Notes: generated by a model from the letters alone, not told the origin. Positions 15,298-24,127 are shown, counted from the stretch's first letter. The stretch is DNA of 26,222 bases from SKKC01 sp046542845 (GCA_046542845.1 JBKHAN010000041.1:1-26222); one strand, 5' to 3'. Numbers and translations: made by a program.

Positions 15298-16773
15298 CTA
15301 TTCGGTCTTCGACGCGAGGACCTCGCGCAGAAGCCGATACACCTTACCAACGGAGCCAATGTGTAAACGTTCGTCCGGCGAATGCGGCCCCTGTATGGTC
15401 GGCCCGAGACTGAGCATATCCATTGCATCATACTTCGCCCCGATTACGCCACACTCAAGACCCGCGTGTATCGCTTCTACAACAGGCTCTACGCCAAATG
15501 TTCTCGTGTATACATGTCGGCAGCGGTCGAGCAATCGACTCTGCATATCCGGCTTCCAGCCTGGATACGAGTTACGATCGGTAACCTGGGCGCCAGCAAG
15601 AGCAGCAATGGAATGGATGCGGCGCGAGAGCATTTCCATTTCTCCTTGCACGCTGCTGCGCTGACTCATGCCGATTTTCAGACTGCCCTGTTCAATCCGG
15701 ACCGTTGCCAGATTCACACTGGTTTCCACGAGTCCGGATATGTCGCCGCTCATTCCCTGAATTCCGTGCGGCAGCGAGCAGAGAAGGTGTGCAATCTGTC
15801 GGGTGTGTTCGGCCGACACCCCTGTTTCTGCCGACTCCGTGGCCGCAACGGTCACTTTCAGTGCAGGCTCCCACCGTCCGTACAGACGCTCAAGTGCTGA
15901 TTGAAACTCCCCCACCGCGCGTTCGAGCGTAGCACCGGCAGACATGCTTGCAATAACAGCATGCGCGTCACGAGGTATGGCATTGTGAGCGCTACCCCCG
16001 GATACCTCCAGCAGCAAAACAGACTCGATGTCGGTAATACGACGAAGCGCGTGCGCGAGTATGACGTTCGCGTTTGCCCGTTTCAGGTGAATATCGACGC
16101 CGGAATGCCCACCCTTCAGACCCGACACAGACAGTCGGTACGTGGACCAGGGTGAGCCAACCGGCGAACGCGTGAGGTTCATTGCAATCTCGGTGTCGGT
16201 TCCGCCGGCGCAACCGACCGTCAGCACACCTTCGTCTTCGCTGTCGAGGTTCAGCAGAACGCGCCCCTGCAGAAGCGATGGATCGAGCCGGTTTGCGCCG
16301 GTAAGTCCGGTCTCTTCGTCGACGGTGAACAGCAATTCCAACGGTGGACGGCTGACGTCGGGGTCCGTCGAAAGTGCGAGCGCGATGGCAATCGCGATAC
16401 CATTATCCGCACCGAGCGTTGTGTCGCGGGCGGTCAGCCATTCCCCGTCAACACGAAGCACAATAGGGTCCCGGTCAAAGTCGTGGGCCGATTCCGGTGT
16501 CTTTTCGCACACCATGTCCTGGTGACCCTGAAGAACCATTATGGGTTCCTGCTCGCGGCCGGGGCTCGAAGGCACAACGAGGACAATATTGCCTTCATTG
16601 TCGGTCCTGTGCGCCCAGCCATGTTTAGCTGCAACCGACTCGAGCCATGTCCTCACCTTGCCTTCCTTTTTTGAAGGTCTCGGTATCTCGGAGAGTTGCC
16701 CGAAATACTCGAATACACGCTCAGTAGCCGGATCTACCATGTTTCTAATCGCGGATCGTACGCTTTCAGTCAT
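15298..16773 (-). CDS. pepD: PepD-type aminoacyl-histidine dipeptidase (M20C)
   Basis: 491 residues, the normal PepD length. Two-zinc ligands are visible: His84 in LQGHQDMV with catalytic Asp86, bridging Asp123 in GADNG, catalytic Glu153 and zinc Glu154 in DEETG, Asp177 in NLDSED, and His464 in GPHSPDE. A lid and dimer domain with SGLKGGHSGVDI (about 213-224) lies between. PepD cleaves Xaa-His dipeptides, including carnosine, and can cleave other dipeptides in the cytoplasm. AGGA stands 8 bases before the ATG. It starts 19 bases after the amylosucrase stop, so the two share a transcript. Confidence 0.93.
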   Translation of the reverse strand: MTESVRSAIRNMVDPATERVFEYFGQLSEIPRPSKKEGKVRTWLESVAAKHGWAHRTDNEGNIVLVVPSSPGREQEPIMVLQGHQDMVCEKTPESAHDFDRDPIVLRVDGEWLTARDTTLGADNGIAIAIALALSTDPDVSRPPLELLFTVDEETGLTGANRLDPSLLQGRVLLNLDSEDEGVLTVGCAGGTDTEIAMNLTRSPVGSPWSTYRLSVSGLKGGHSGVDIHLKRANANVILAHALRRITDIESVLLLEVSGGSAHNAIPRDAHAVIASMSAGATLERAVGEFQSALERLYGRWEPALKVTVAATESAETGVSAEHTRQIAHLLCSLPHGIQGMSGDISGLVETSVNLATVRIEQGSLKIGMSQRSSVQGEMEMLSRRIHSIAALAGAQVTDRNSYPGWKPDMQSRLLDRCRHVYTRTFGVEPVVEAIHAGLECGVIGAKYDAMDMLSLGPTIQGPHSPDERLHIGSVGKVYRLLREVLASKTE

Positions 16774-16792
16774 ACGGCCATCCTATACCAGA

Positions 16793-18733
16793 TCATCGGA
16801 CTTCGTCGTGGGCAGATCGACGCAACAGGATGCGAAATCCGAGCGGTTCAAGGAAAACATCCTCGTCGGTACGCACGAATTCGCTTGACCATGCGTCATA
16901 CGACTCCGTGACCACGCCTGCGGTCGGGGGAATTGTTACGGAGCGAGCGGTTTCGGATACATTAAATACGCCGAAAGCGGTCTCTTTCCCGTCCGTGCGC
17001 GATATCCCGAGTGTGTGGCTGTCCGCCAGATCGACAAAGTCCGTGTCGACGCCTTCGGGGAAGCGCTCGTCGGCACGGATGCGAATGAGTGACCTTATAC
17101 CCTGTGATAGCTCGACACGCCATGCATCGCCTTCGTCGCGTAGCGCGGCGGACGCGAGCGTCCAGTCAAAATAGGGGCGATGCACCCAGCGCGAATCATC
17201 CTGGATATCAGCAGTCGCAGAAAAAGAATAATCGTTCAGCTGTCCATACTCATCTCCCAGATACAAAAGAGGAATTCCCCCCGCAGTAAACATGAGCGCG
17301 TGGAGAAGCAGGGCGCGTTTCACCCCGAGCGCCAGTTCGTCGGCCGTCCGGGACCGCAGACCTTTCGCGATCCCCGTCAATGAAGCCGTTGTACCGCAGA
17401 CCCTGCAATCTCCAGTTACAGGATTCAACTGAAATGGAAGCCCCTCGGCGTACGAACCGGGAAACCGATCGGTAAAAAAGCGGTTGAGAAACAGGCGGTG
17501 ATCCTGTGGTTGTATGGCGAGCTCTGCTGCATCTTCATCTGCGAACGTCCACCCTATATCGTCGTGACTCCTGACGTAATTGACCCAGACGCAGTCCGTC
17601 GGCAGCCGATATCGCTTCCTGAGGCTCTTCGACAGGAGGGCGTGTGTGCGTGTCGCGACTGATTCCCAGGAGAGCGCCATAAAAAGGGGATTATACGACA
17701 GAGCACACTCGCGAACATCTGCGTATTTTACTACCTCGTCGGGGTGCACAATCGCCTCGCTTTTGAATACCAGTGAGGGCGCTGCGATTCGTGCCGCCGC
17801 GCGGAACGCGCGTATGAGAGTGTGTACGCGGGGCAGATTCTCGCAGGACGTTCCCGGTTCCTTCCATGTGAACGCAAGCGCATCGAGTCTCAGAACGTCG
17901 ACACCCAGATTGGACAAAAACAGCATCTCCCCGACCATATCCCGGAACACGACGGGGTTCCGATAATCGAGATCCCACTGATAGGGATTAAACGTACTCC
18001 ATACCCATTGCCGCGATTGCCGGTGGTAGACAAAACTTCCGCGCTTTCCCTCGGGAAAAATCTCACGAAGATTCGCGTCGTATCGATCCGGAAGCCTTCG
18101 ATCCGGGAAAAAAAAGTAATGTCCGGTGTACCGAGGATCGCCTGAAAGCGCTTTCCGTGCCCACTCGTGCTCGTCGGACGTGTGATTAAACACGAAGTCA
18201 AGCACCAGCTTCATACCACGGGCGTGCATTTCGCGAGCGAGCTCGCGCAGATCGGCTATCCCGCCGAGGTCGGGCCTGATCTCGCGGTAGCTTGATACCG
18301 CGTACCCGCCGTCGTTTCGCTTCGCCGGACACAGAAACGGAGGCATCAGATGCAGATAGCGTATGCCAAGCTCCTCAAGGTAGTCGAGACGGTCGGTCAC
18401 GCCGGAAACGGTGCCCGCAAAGCGCTCGATGTAGCACATGGCACCAATGACATTCTTGTCGAGATACCAGTGCGAATCGTTGTCTGCATCGCCCTCGCCC
18501 CCGCCGTCACCGTGCCGCTCACAGACGGATTCGAACAGGACGATAATAAGCTCCTCGAGCTCCCACGCAGCGTCCGGGCGCTGACCGTAGAGGGTAAGAA
18601 AAACCGTCAACAGCTCCGAGAAACTGCTTTTCAGGCGAGTGAGGAATGATTCCCACGCAGGATGCTCAGTATCCGCCCTGCGAACCAGTCGCGTGTACAG
18701 TTGCTGCCAGAAAAAATCGGGTTGTGCATACAT
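16793..18733 (-). CDS. Amylosucrase (GH13 subfamily 4)
   Basis: 646 residues, aligned by eye along its whole length with Neisseria polysaccharea amylosucrase (636). Catalytic residues are Asp284 in VLRLDALAF (nucleophile), Glu326 in FKSEAIVHPDE (acid/base) and Asp391 in VRSHDDIGWTF, each two lower than the Neisseria numbering. Other long matches are GGYAVSSYR, FNHTSDEHEWA, FPDRR, GTSCENLP and NPVTGDCRVCGT. The enzyme moves glucose from sucrose to a growing alpha-1,4-glucan and frees fructose. There is no signal peptide, so it acts in the cytoplasm. A 15-residue acidic, Gly-rich insertion near 74-88 is unusual. It is first in the six-gene operon; the promoter lies so close that the mRNA may be leaderless. 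Confidence 0.96.
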   Translation of the reverse strand: MYAQPDFFWQQLYTRLVRRADTEHPAWESFLTRLKSSFSELLTVFLTLYGQRPDAAWELEELIIVLFESVCERHGDGGGEGDADNDSHWYLDKNVIGAMCYIERFAGTVSGVTDRLDYLEELGIRYLHLMPPFLCPAKRNDGGYAVSSYREIRPDLGGIADLRELAREMHARGMKLVLDFVFNHTSDEHEWARKALSGDPRYTGHYFFFPDRRLPDRYDANLREIFPEGKRGSFVYHRQSRQWVWSTFNPYQWDLDYRNPVVFRDMVGEMLFLSNLGVDVLRLDALAFTWKEPGTSCENLPRVHTLIRAFRAAARIAAPSLVFKSEAIVHPDEVVKYADVRECALSYNPLFMALSWESVATRTHALLSKSLRKRYRLPTDCVWVNYVRSHDDIGWTFADEDAAELAIQPQDHRLFLNRFFTDRFPGSYAEGLPFQLNPVTGDCRVCGTTASLTGIAKGLRSRTADELALGVKRALLLHALMFTAGGIPLLYLGDEYGQLNDYSFSATADIQDDSRWVHRPYFDWTLASAALRDEGDAWRVELSQGIRSLIRIRADERFPEGVDTDFVDLADSHTLGISRTDGKETAFGVFNVSETARSVTIPPTAGVVTESYDAWSSEFVRTDEDVFLEPLGFRILLRRSAHDEVR

Positions 18734-18744
18734 GATGTGCCCGA

Positions 18745-18773
18745 ATTATACAGATCCATTTTTTAAACCGCAA
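18745..18773 (-). promoter_or_regulatory. Promoter of the amylosucrase operon, near-leaderless
   Basis: On the minus strand TTGCGG (18773-18768) and a perfect TATAAT (18750-18745) are separated by 17 bases. The distance from the end of TATAAT to the amylosucrase ATG is 11 bases, so RNA should begin about 4-5 bases before the start codon. No ribosome site can fit in such a leader. Confidence 0.6.
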
Positions 18774-18805
18774 TCAACAGCGGGAGCAGTCAGGTATAGA
18801 AGGAT

Positions 18806-20209
18806 ATGGAAGACAATTTACTGTACGAAGCACGCCAGCGATTCGGTACAAAAGCCCTATACCCCTACCAGCGCCTGGTAGCAGGAACTATACTCGAGGC
18901 ATGCCGGGGTGACAGTGAGCACGCTCGCAACCTTGTGGCAGTGCTCCCGACCGGTGGTGGAAAAAGTCTCTGTTTTCAGCTTCCAGCAGCGATTCTCGAA
19001 CCACCAACCCTGATGGTTTATCCACTGCTCTCGCTCATCGCCGACCAGCAACGTCGCATGAAGGAATCGGGCCTCGCAGTCGCTGTCTTTCGAGGCGGGC
19101 AGACACGCGAAGAACGCCGAACCATTATCGACCAGTGCAGGAATCGAAGGCTCGATGCAGTGCTGGCAAGCCCCGAAGTGCTCGATACCCCATTTGGCCG
19201 TGAAGCGGTTTCTGCCTGCGAGTTCGGCCTCGCCGTTGTGGATGAGGCACACTGTGTGACCGAGTGGGGTCAAACCTTTCGTTCTTCGTACCTTACGCTT
19301 GGCACACTGCTCAAGCCTGTCCCGGTCGTGGTCGCTTTTACCGCCACCGCGTCGGCTGCAACGCTCGATGGTCTCAACGAGACCTTGTTTCTCGGTGAAA
19401 ATGTTCACCGTATAATCGCTCACCCCGACCGCGCCGAGTTACGGTACACCGTTGTACCAGTATCAAGCATTCTCAGAAGCCTCGAGTCGGGATTTCGGCA
19501 GGCACGTTACTGCGCCGAGCCGGACCCCTTCATGGTGTTCGCTTCCGGTGATCCGTTCCTGCTGCCCGCGATCGTATTCTGTCGTACCCGCGGAGAAACC
19601 GAACGTATAGCCCGGTATATACATGCCCATACCGGCGTTAAGAACGTTCGCTATTACCACGCGGGACTCCCGAGCGTAGAACGAACGGCAATCGAAGAAT
19701 GGTTCTTCCACGCGAATGAAGCCGTACTCTGTGCGACCTGCGCATACGGTATGGGCGTCGATAAAAGCAATGTACGCACCGTCATTCACACACAACCGCC
19801 AGCGACAATCGAAGCCTACGTGCAGGAAGCCGGCCGCGGCGGTCGCGACAAAAAGGCGTCGTGTGCGGTACTCATGCTCCCGCACGCCGTTGACGGCGTC
19901 CCGACGCGAATTGAAGATCCCCGGCTCGAAGCGCTCGCATCAGGCGACAGATGCCGACGCACATGTATACTCGAAGCCTTTGGAGCAATGTCTGAGGGGT
20001 GCGCAGGTTGTGACTACTGCGCCGGTCGTGTAGTCTCCCGGCCGGAGCGCCTGGAGACTATTTCACGGCTGCGAATGACATACACGCCATCCCTGGCCGC
20101 GAAAATCGCTCGCGGAGATCGACTTCGATACCCCAATCTCGTTCCGATGCCGGGGTTCGGCAGTCTTTCGGACTGGTCGGAAATGCAGATAAAGGATGCG
20201 TGTCGCTGA
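18806..20209 (+). CDS. Short RecQ-like DEAH helicase
   Basis: 467 residues. Helicase motifs: Q-motif around LYPYQ (18-22), Walker A LPTGGGKS (47-54), DEAHC-TEWGQTFR (146-159, the RecQ aromatic-rich loop), FTATAS (178-183), and motif VI YVQEAGRGGRD (338-348). The RecQ zinc site follows: Cys383, Cys399, Cys402, Cys405. After it only about 60 residues remain, so the winged-helix and HRDC domains of full RecQ are missing. A segment near 228-253 between the two RecA lobes looks inserted. It likely unwinds DNA 3' to 5', with altered substrate choice. The ATG is fixed by an upstream in-frame stop; AGAAGGA ends only 1 base before it, unusually close. Confidence 0.88.
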   Translation: MEDNLLYEARQRFGTKALYPYQRLVAGTILEACRGDSEHARNLVAVLPTGGGKSLCFQLPAAILEPPTLMVYPLLSLIADQQRRMKESGLAVAVFRGGQTREERRTIIDQCRNRRLDAVLASPEVLDTPFGREAVSACEFGLAVVDEAHCVTEWGQTFRSSYLTLGTLLKPVPVVVAFTATASAATLDGLNETLFLGENVHRIIAHPDRAELRYTVVPVSSILRSLESGFRQARYCAEPDPFMVFASGDPFLLPAIVFCRTRGETERIARYIHAHTGVKNVRYYHAGLPSVERTAIEEWFFHANEAVLCATCAYGMGVDKSNVRTVIHTQPPATIEAYVQEAGRGGRDKKASCAVLMLPHAVDGVPTRIEDPRLEALASGDRCRRTCILEAFGAMSEGCAGCDYCAGRVVSRPERLETISRLRMTYTPSLAAKIARGDRLRYPNLVPMPGFGSLSDWSEMQIKDACR

Positions 20210-20268
20210 AAATGCGGTACTCAGTAATAATTTTCCCGGTTAATATTTATGCAATTAAATTGTACACC

Positions 20269-20297
20269 TTGACCATCGGAAAAACTCGCTGTACTCT
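20269..20297 (+). promoter_or_regulatory. Likely promoter of the Rrf2-family gene
   Basis: TTGACC (20269-20274) and TACTCT (20292-20297) have a 17-base spacer. Direct repeats TGTAC at 20261-20265 and 20290-20294 frame the region and could be part of an autoregulatory site. A good ribosome site, AAAGGAG, is 8 bases before the ATG at 20361. The 151 bases after recQ are otherwise AT-rich with no recognised structure. Confidence 0.45.
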
Positions 20298-20360
20298 ACA
20301 AAGTAACATAAGATTATTGAAAAAAGGCAGACCTCAACCACCTCTAAAGGAGTTTCAGTA

Positions 20361-20774
20361 ATGTTCAGTGTATCAGCAAAAGGTGTATACGGCCTGACAG
20401 CTATGGTAGAACTCGCGAATCGCTGGCAACAGGGGTCGACGCAGATCAAGGCAATTGCAAAGCCTCATGCCATTCCTCAGCACTATCTCGAGCAGATTCT
20501 CGTCACGCTCAAGAAAGCAGGGCTTGTGGAAAGTTTCCGCGGTGCGCACGGCGGTTACTCGCTCGCTAAAAATCCTTCGAGTATTACCGTCATGGAGATA
20601 CTTCAGCATCTCGAAGGACAGCTCGAAGTAACCCCGGACAATACCTGTGCGAACACACTATCCTTCTTCTGGAACGATGTATCGGAAGTGCTTCACAACA
20701 AGCTGAAACTCACGCTTGATCAACTGGCTCTTGAGCAGGTTAAACAGAGCCAGCAGCTCAGCTACAGCATCTGA
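20361..20774 (+). CDS. Rrf2-family transcription regulator, CymR-like
   Basis: 137 residues, the size of CymR and IscR. The winged helix has FSVSAKGVYGLTAMVELA (2-19), HYLEQILVTLKKAGLVESFRGAHGGY (41-66) with the conserved recognition and wing residues, and SSITVMEILQHLEG. The only cysteine is Cys96, in place of the three-Cys cluster of IscR, so a classic IscR cluster is unlikely; overall it looks closer to Bacillus CymR, which controls cysteine metabolism with CysK. Cluster binding using other ligands cannot be excluded. It follows recQ with its own probable promoter and a strong ribosome site. Its targets may include the SUF genes, a guess from gene content. Confidence 0.88.
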   Translation: MFSVSAKGVYGLTAMVELANRWQQGSTQIKAIAKPHAIPQHYLEQILVTLKKAGLVESFRGAHGGYSLAKNPSSITVMEILQHLEGQLEVTPDNTCANTLSFFWNDVSEVLHNKLKLTLDQLALEQVKQSQQLSYSI

Positions 20775-20791
20775 GTCAGACGGGCAGCGTT

Positions 20792-21562
20792 TCAGACCGT
20801 CAGAACGAGAGAGCGAACGAGCAGTTCGGCGATCTCGCGAGTGCGCGACATGTCCTGCTCCGCTCTATGCTTGTACAGGTACGAAAACCTCGTAACAAAC
20901 TGCTCGGGAAGCGACGGGAGTCCTTTCAACGTGTCCCATAGAAATCGTGGTGGCGGCTCAAATTCCTTATTTTCGGCAAACACGCAACTCATCGCGTCCT
21001 TGAGTAGTGAACCAAGCGTCAGAAAAAAGAACAATTCGTCGCCACGTAGCTGTGCTGCTGAAAGATCCGACAGGTCGTGTTCTGTTCGTGAAACGTAGCC
21101 AGCGCGAAGCGCGGCCCAGAACGCATCAGGTAGTGACGCAAGTCTGTGCCGGACGGTATCGAGCCAGGCATCCTTGTCAAACAGGACCCGTCCGTTCATG
21201 ACGCGATAAAAGAGATAGGTTCCATTGTCGCGCGACGCTACGAAGGTCGCGTCGGCGCCCGACTGGAGCAATGCCTCGATCCGGGTTCGTTTCTTGTACT
21301 CAAGGCGGACCGGAAGGTTGTCGTAAAGGAATCGATCCTTGGTCCCGAGTTTCGTCGCTTCGAATGCAGCGCATTCGCTGAAAGCCTGTTCGCGTACGGC
21401 ATAGTCCGGAACTTCGCTGTCAAGAAAGATGTCAAGACTCAGATAAAAATACGGATCGTCTATTCCCGCTTCGTTTTCAAGCACGGTCAAAGCACGCGCG
21501 CTTTCCCACTTGGATACGACGTCTGCTACGTACTGTATTGCTGCATCACTTCTCGGTTTCAT
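20792..21562 (-). CDS. Unrecognised protein downstream of the diguanylate cyclase
   Basis: 256 residues starting at MKPRSDAAIQYV, with AGGAG 11 bases upstream; a GTG at 21607 inside the cyclase gene is the alternative. No signal peptide or membrane segment. Residues 40-100 (PYFYLSLDIFLDSEVPDYAVREQAF) and the helical C-terminus (FLWDTLKGLPSLPEQFVTRFSYLYKHR) remind me of minimal nucleotidyltransferase-fold proteins with a DUF4037-like helical tail. The G-S motif of that superfamily is not visible, so this is a weak impression only. It lies 28 bases after the cyclase stop, so the pair is probably co-transcribed. Confidence 0.75.
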   Translation of the reverse strand: MKPRSDAAIQYVADVVSKWESARALTVLENEAGIDDPYFYLSLDIFLDSEVPDYAVREQAFSECAAFEATKLGTKDRFLYDNLPVRLEYKKRTRIEALLQSGADATFVASRDNGTYLFYRVMNGRVLFDKDAWLDTVRHRLASLPDAFWAALRAGYVSRTEHDLSDLSAAQLRGDELFFFLTLGSLLKDAMSCVFAENKEFEPPPRFLWDTLKGLPSLPEQFVTRFSYLYKHRAEQDMSRTREIAELLVRSLVLTV

Positions 21563-21590
21563 CTGGTACAGTGCTCCTGATTTGTCTCCA

Positions 21591-23243
21591 CTATCCGGCA
21601 ACGACACGGTTGCGGCCGGATTCCTTCGCTCGATACAGGGCTTTGTCGGCAGTATCGCTTATGAGTTTTCCGTCGGCAATGTCGGGATACGAGGCAAGGC
21701 CGCAGCTGAAGGTAACCTGAAAGTCACCGTTCAGAGAATGATGGATCACGCGCGAAAAGGCCTCCCGGAGGTCATCCATGATTCTATGAGCTTCGGCAAT
21801 AGAAGCGTTAAACAGGATAACACCAAACTCCTCGCCTCCGTAGCGGCCGATCGTGTCCGTCTTGCGCAGGCGATCCTGGAGCATGCGGCTGAGCGTCTTG
21901 AGCACGCGGTCGCCCGTTAGATGTCCGTATGTGTCGTTTACCGACTTGAAGTGATCGATGTCTATCATTGCGAGAGTCAGTTCGCTGCCGACGCGCGCAG
22001 CGCGCTGAATCTCATCTTCCAGTCGCTGTTTGAGATTCGAGTGATTCAGGAGGCCGGTCAGAGAATCGTGTTCCATGAAGAAACGCATGTCGCGCGCACG
22101 CTGTGCCCTCATACGAACCTTGGCGGTGAGATACTCGGGGAGGACTGGTTTCACGAGAAAATCGTCACCGCCCTCGCTCATAGCGTCGATATGCCGTGCG
22201 CCGTCCGCCTCGACCGAGAGAAATATTATTGGTATCCCGACAAACGACTCCTGTTGCCGAATAAGACGCGAAAGTTCAATGCCGTTACAATCCGGCATAT
22301 ACATGTCCATAATCACGAGTTCCGGCTTTGACTCGACCATAATCGAAAACACCTGACGCGGATCGGAGGCGACCGACGTAATCATTCCCGCCTGTTGAAG
22401 CGTATACGCAGTCGCCGACACCTGATCGACGTCGTCGTCTACAATAAGGACGTGTATTGGATCGGGTTGCGTTGCAAGCGCGAGATCGCGAACCTTGTCG
22501 AGCAGCTGGGCGACGTCGACGGGACGAGTGACGAACTCCCGGGCACCACGACGAACCGCTTCAAGGCGGAGGTTAAAATCATCTACCTTCGAAAGAGCAA
22601 CCCACGCGAAACGGTCTTTCGCCGTTTCGGCCAGCTCAGAGAGCAATGAGTTAGCATCCTCGTTTTTCACCCGCTCAATGTCGGCGCAAAGCACGAGGGG
22701 ACCAGGATGATCGAGGTGCGTCCGCACGTCTTCGAGGACAGGCAGATACGCCGCCTGCAGTCCGAAATCATTGCAAAGCGTCACAAGGTTGTCTGAATCG
22801 TCTTCGCATTGCCCGAGTACAAGGATTCGTTCCTCGGGTACCGCTGAAACAGCAGGGGCCGGAGGCGCGTCATTCTCGGGGAGCTCTTCCAGCGCGTCGA
22901 CGAGCTCAGTCACGTTTCCGGAGTCGAGAAAACCGTCTGTCATGTCTCTGAGCATAGCCATGGCCTGCGAAAAACCGTCCGGTATCTGATCCTGGTCGAG
23001 CATTACTTCGAGAGAAACGCACAGTCGACCGAGTTTCTCGAGCCCGAAGGTTCCCGCGCCGCCGGCAATCTTGTGAGCAGCCATCCGGGCTTCGAAACGG
23101 AGATCATCGTTTTCAGGGTCTTCGAGCACGCGATCGAGCAGCCCCTGAAGCGTGTACAGGCGCTCCGGCAGTTGAGCGTTGAACTTTTCTGTAAGCGCGC
23201 TCATTCGATTTCTCATTCGCTCGGTGCGGTCGTCAGACGTCAA
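21591..23243 (-). CDS. Hpt-REC-REC-GGDEF diguanylate cyclase
   Basis: 550 residues in four parts. Residues 10-115 form an Hpt domain with His57 in AAHKIAGGAGTFG. Residues 138-255 are a receiver-like fold lacking the usual Lys (RP instead of KP), so probably degenerate. Residues 263-382 form a complete receiver: Asp269/Asp270, phosphoacceptor Asp313 in IMDMYMP, Lys365 in LVKP. Residues 391-550 are GGDEF with GGEEF (469-473) and an inhibitory RxxD site (Arg460-Asp463) five residues before it. It should make c-di-GMP from GTP, gated by phosphorylation. The TTG start has AAGGA 10 bases upstream; ATGs at residues 10 and 14 are alternatives. Confidence 0.93.
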   Translation of the reverse strand: MTSDDRTERMRNRMSALTEKFNAQLPERLYTLQGLLDRVLEDPENDDLRFEARMAAHKIAGGAGTFGLEKLGRLCVSLEVMLDQDQIPDGFSQAMAMLRDMTDGFLDSGNVTELVDALEELPENDAPPAPAVSAVPEERILVLGQCEDDSDNLVTLCNDFGLQAAYLPVLEDVRTHLDHPGPLVLCADIERVKNEDANSLLSELAETAKDRFAWVALSKVDDFNLRLEAVRRGAREFVTRPVDVAQLLDKVRDLALATQPDPIHVLIVDDDVDQVSATAYTLQQAGMITSVASDPRQVFSIMVESKPELVIMDMYMPDCNGIELSRLIRQQESFVGIPIIFLSVEADGARHIDAMSEGGDDFLVKPVLPEYLTAKVRMRAQRARDMRFFMEHDSLTGLLNHSNLKQRLEDEIQRAARVGSELTLAMIDIDHFKSVNDTYGHLTGDRVLKTLSRMLQDRLRKTDTIGRYGGEEFGVILFNASIAEAHRIMDDLREAFSRVIHHSLNGDFQVTFSCGLASYPDIADGKLISDTADKALYRAKESGRNRVVAG

Positions 23244-23347
23244 ATCTTAATTATCCTTAATTGATATATACTGCTGAGTATAGGCGGTGTTATTTACAGT
23301 CGCAAGCGGTTCGGAATACGATTCCCGGACAGGAATCCGTTGTATCT

Positions 23348-24127
23348 ATGGAACACTTCTCTACCCGCGTTATAAGCAACCACGTTATCTGTAACGGCTA
23401 TTACTCGATGCGGCTTTCATGGCCGTCGTCGGTACCGGGACCTCTACCGGGCCAGTTTCTTACGATACGTCCGCCTGTAGGAACAGGTGCACTTCTGCGC
23501 CGACCATTTGCATTCAGCGCGGTCGACGATAAGGAGTCCACTGTCGAGATAGTCTATGAACGCCGCGGAGACGTTACCCGCTTCCTCGCTACGTGCCGCA
23601 ACGAGGAAATGCTTGACCTCCTGGCTCCGCTCGGCACACCGTTTCCCGACCCACAGACCGGAACGCGCCCCGTGCTTCTCGCGGGAGGAATCGGGATGGG
23701 TCCCGTGTTTTTTCTTGCCTCCGCATTACGAAAATCCGGATTACAACCATTGCTCGTTCTCGGGGCGAGAAATGCATCGCTCATTCCTGATCGTCCCCTC
23801 TTTCGTGAGGTCGAAACCATTATCGCCACGGACGACGGAAGTGCCGGGTTCCACGGGACGTCGGTCGACGCGCTTCTGTCATACGAGCGTTCCCATAAAC
23901 TGGCTGACGTGGAGTACTTCGCATGTGGCCCTATGCCCATGCTTCGTTCGCTTGCTGCGCATGCAGAGTCGCACAAGCGGCAGTGCTGGGTCAGTATTGA
24001 GCAGACCATGGGTTGTGCCGTGGGAGCGTGTATGGGATGCGTCATTCCTGTCCATGGTGAAGGCCGGTATGCGCGAGTTTGCACCGAGGGGCCCGTTTTC
24101 GACGCGAGGGCGATCGTATGGACCTGA
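23348..24127 (+). CDS. pyrK: Dihydroorotate dehydrogenase electron transfer subunit PyrK
   Basis: 259 residues from ATG (MEHFSTRVIS); an open frame back to 23261 adds 29 atypical residues. FAD-binding RRPFAFS (51-57), NAD(P)-fold GGIGMGP (113-119), CGPMPML (193-199), and a [2Fe-2S] site Cys223, Cys228, Cys231, Cys245 (C-x4-C-x2-C-x13-C). PyrK passes electrons from PyrD-bound FMN to NAD+ via FAD and the cluster, completing dihydroorotate oxidation. The spelling MGCAVGACMGC is standard PyrK. It overlaps pyrD by 10 bases. The 104 bases to the divergent cyclase gene hold AT-rich DNA with TATACT at 23267-23272 but no clear -35. Confidence 0.94.
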   Translation: MEHFSTRVISNHVICNGYYSMRLSWPSSVPGPLPGQFLTIRPPVGTGALLRRPFAFSAVDDKESTVEIVYERRGDVTRFLATCRNEEMLDLLAPLGTPFPDPQTGTRPVLLAGGIGMGPVFFLASALRKSGLQPLLVLGARNASLIPDRPLFREVETIIATDDGSAGFHGTSVDALLSYERSHKLADVEYFACGPMPMLRSLAAHAESHKRQCWVSIEQTMGCAVGACMGCVIPVHGEGRYARVCTEGPVFDARAIVWT

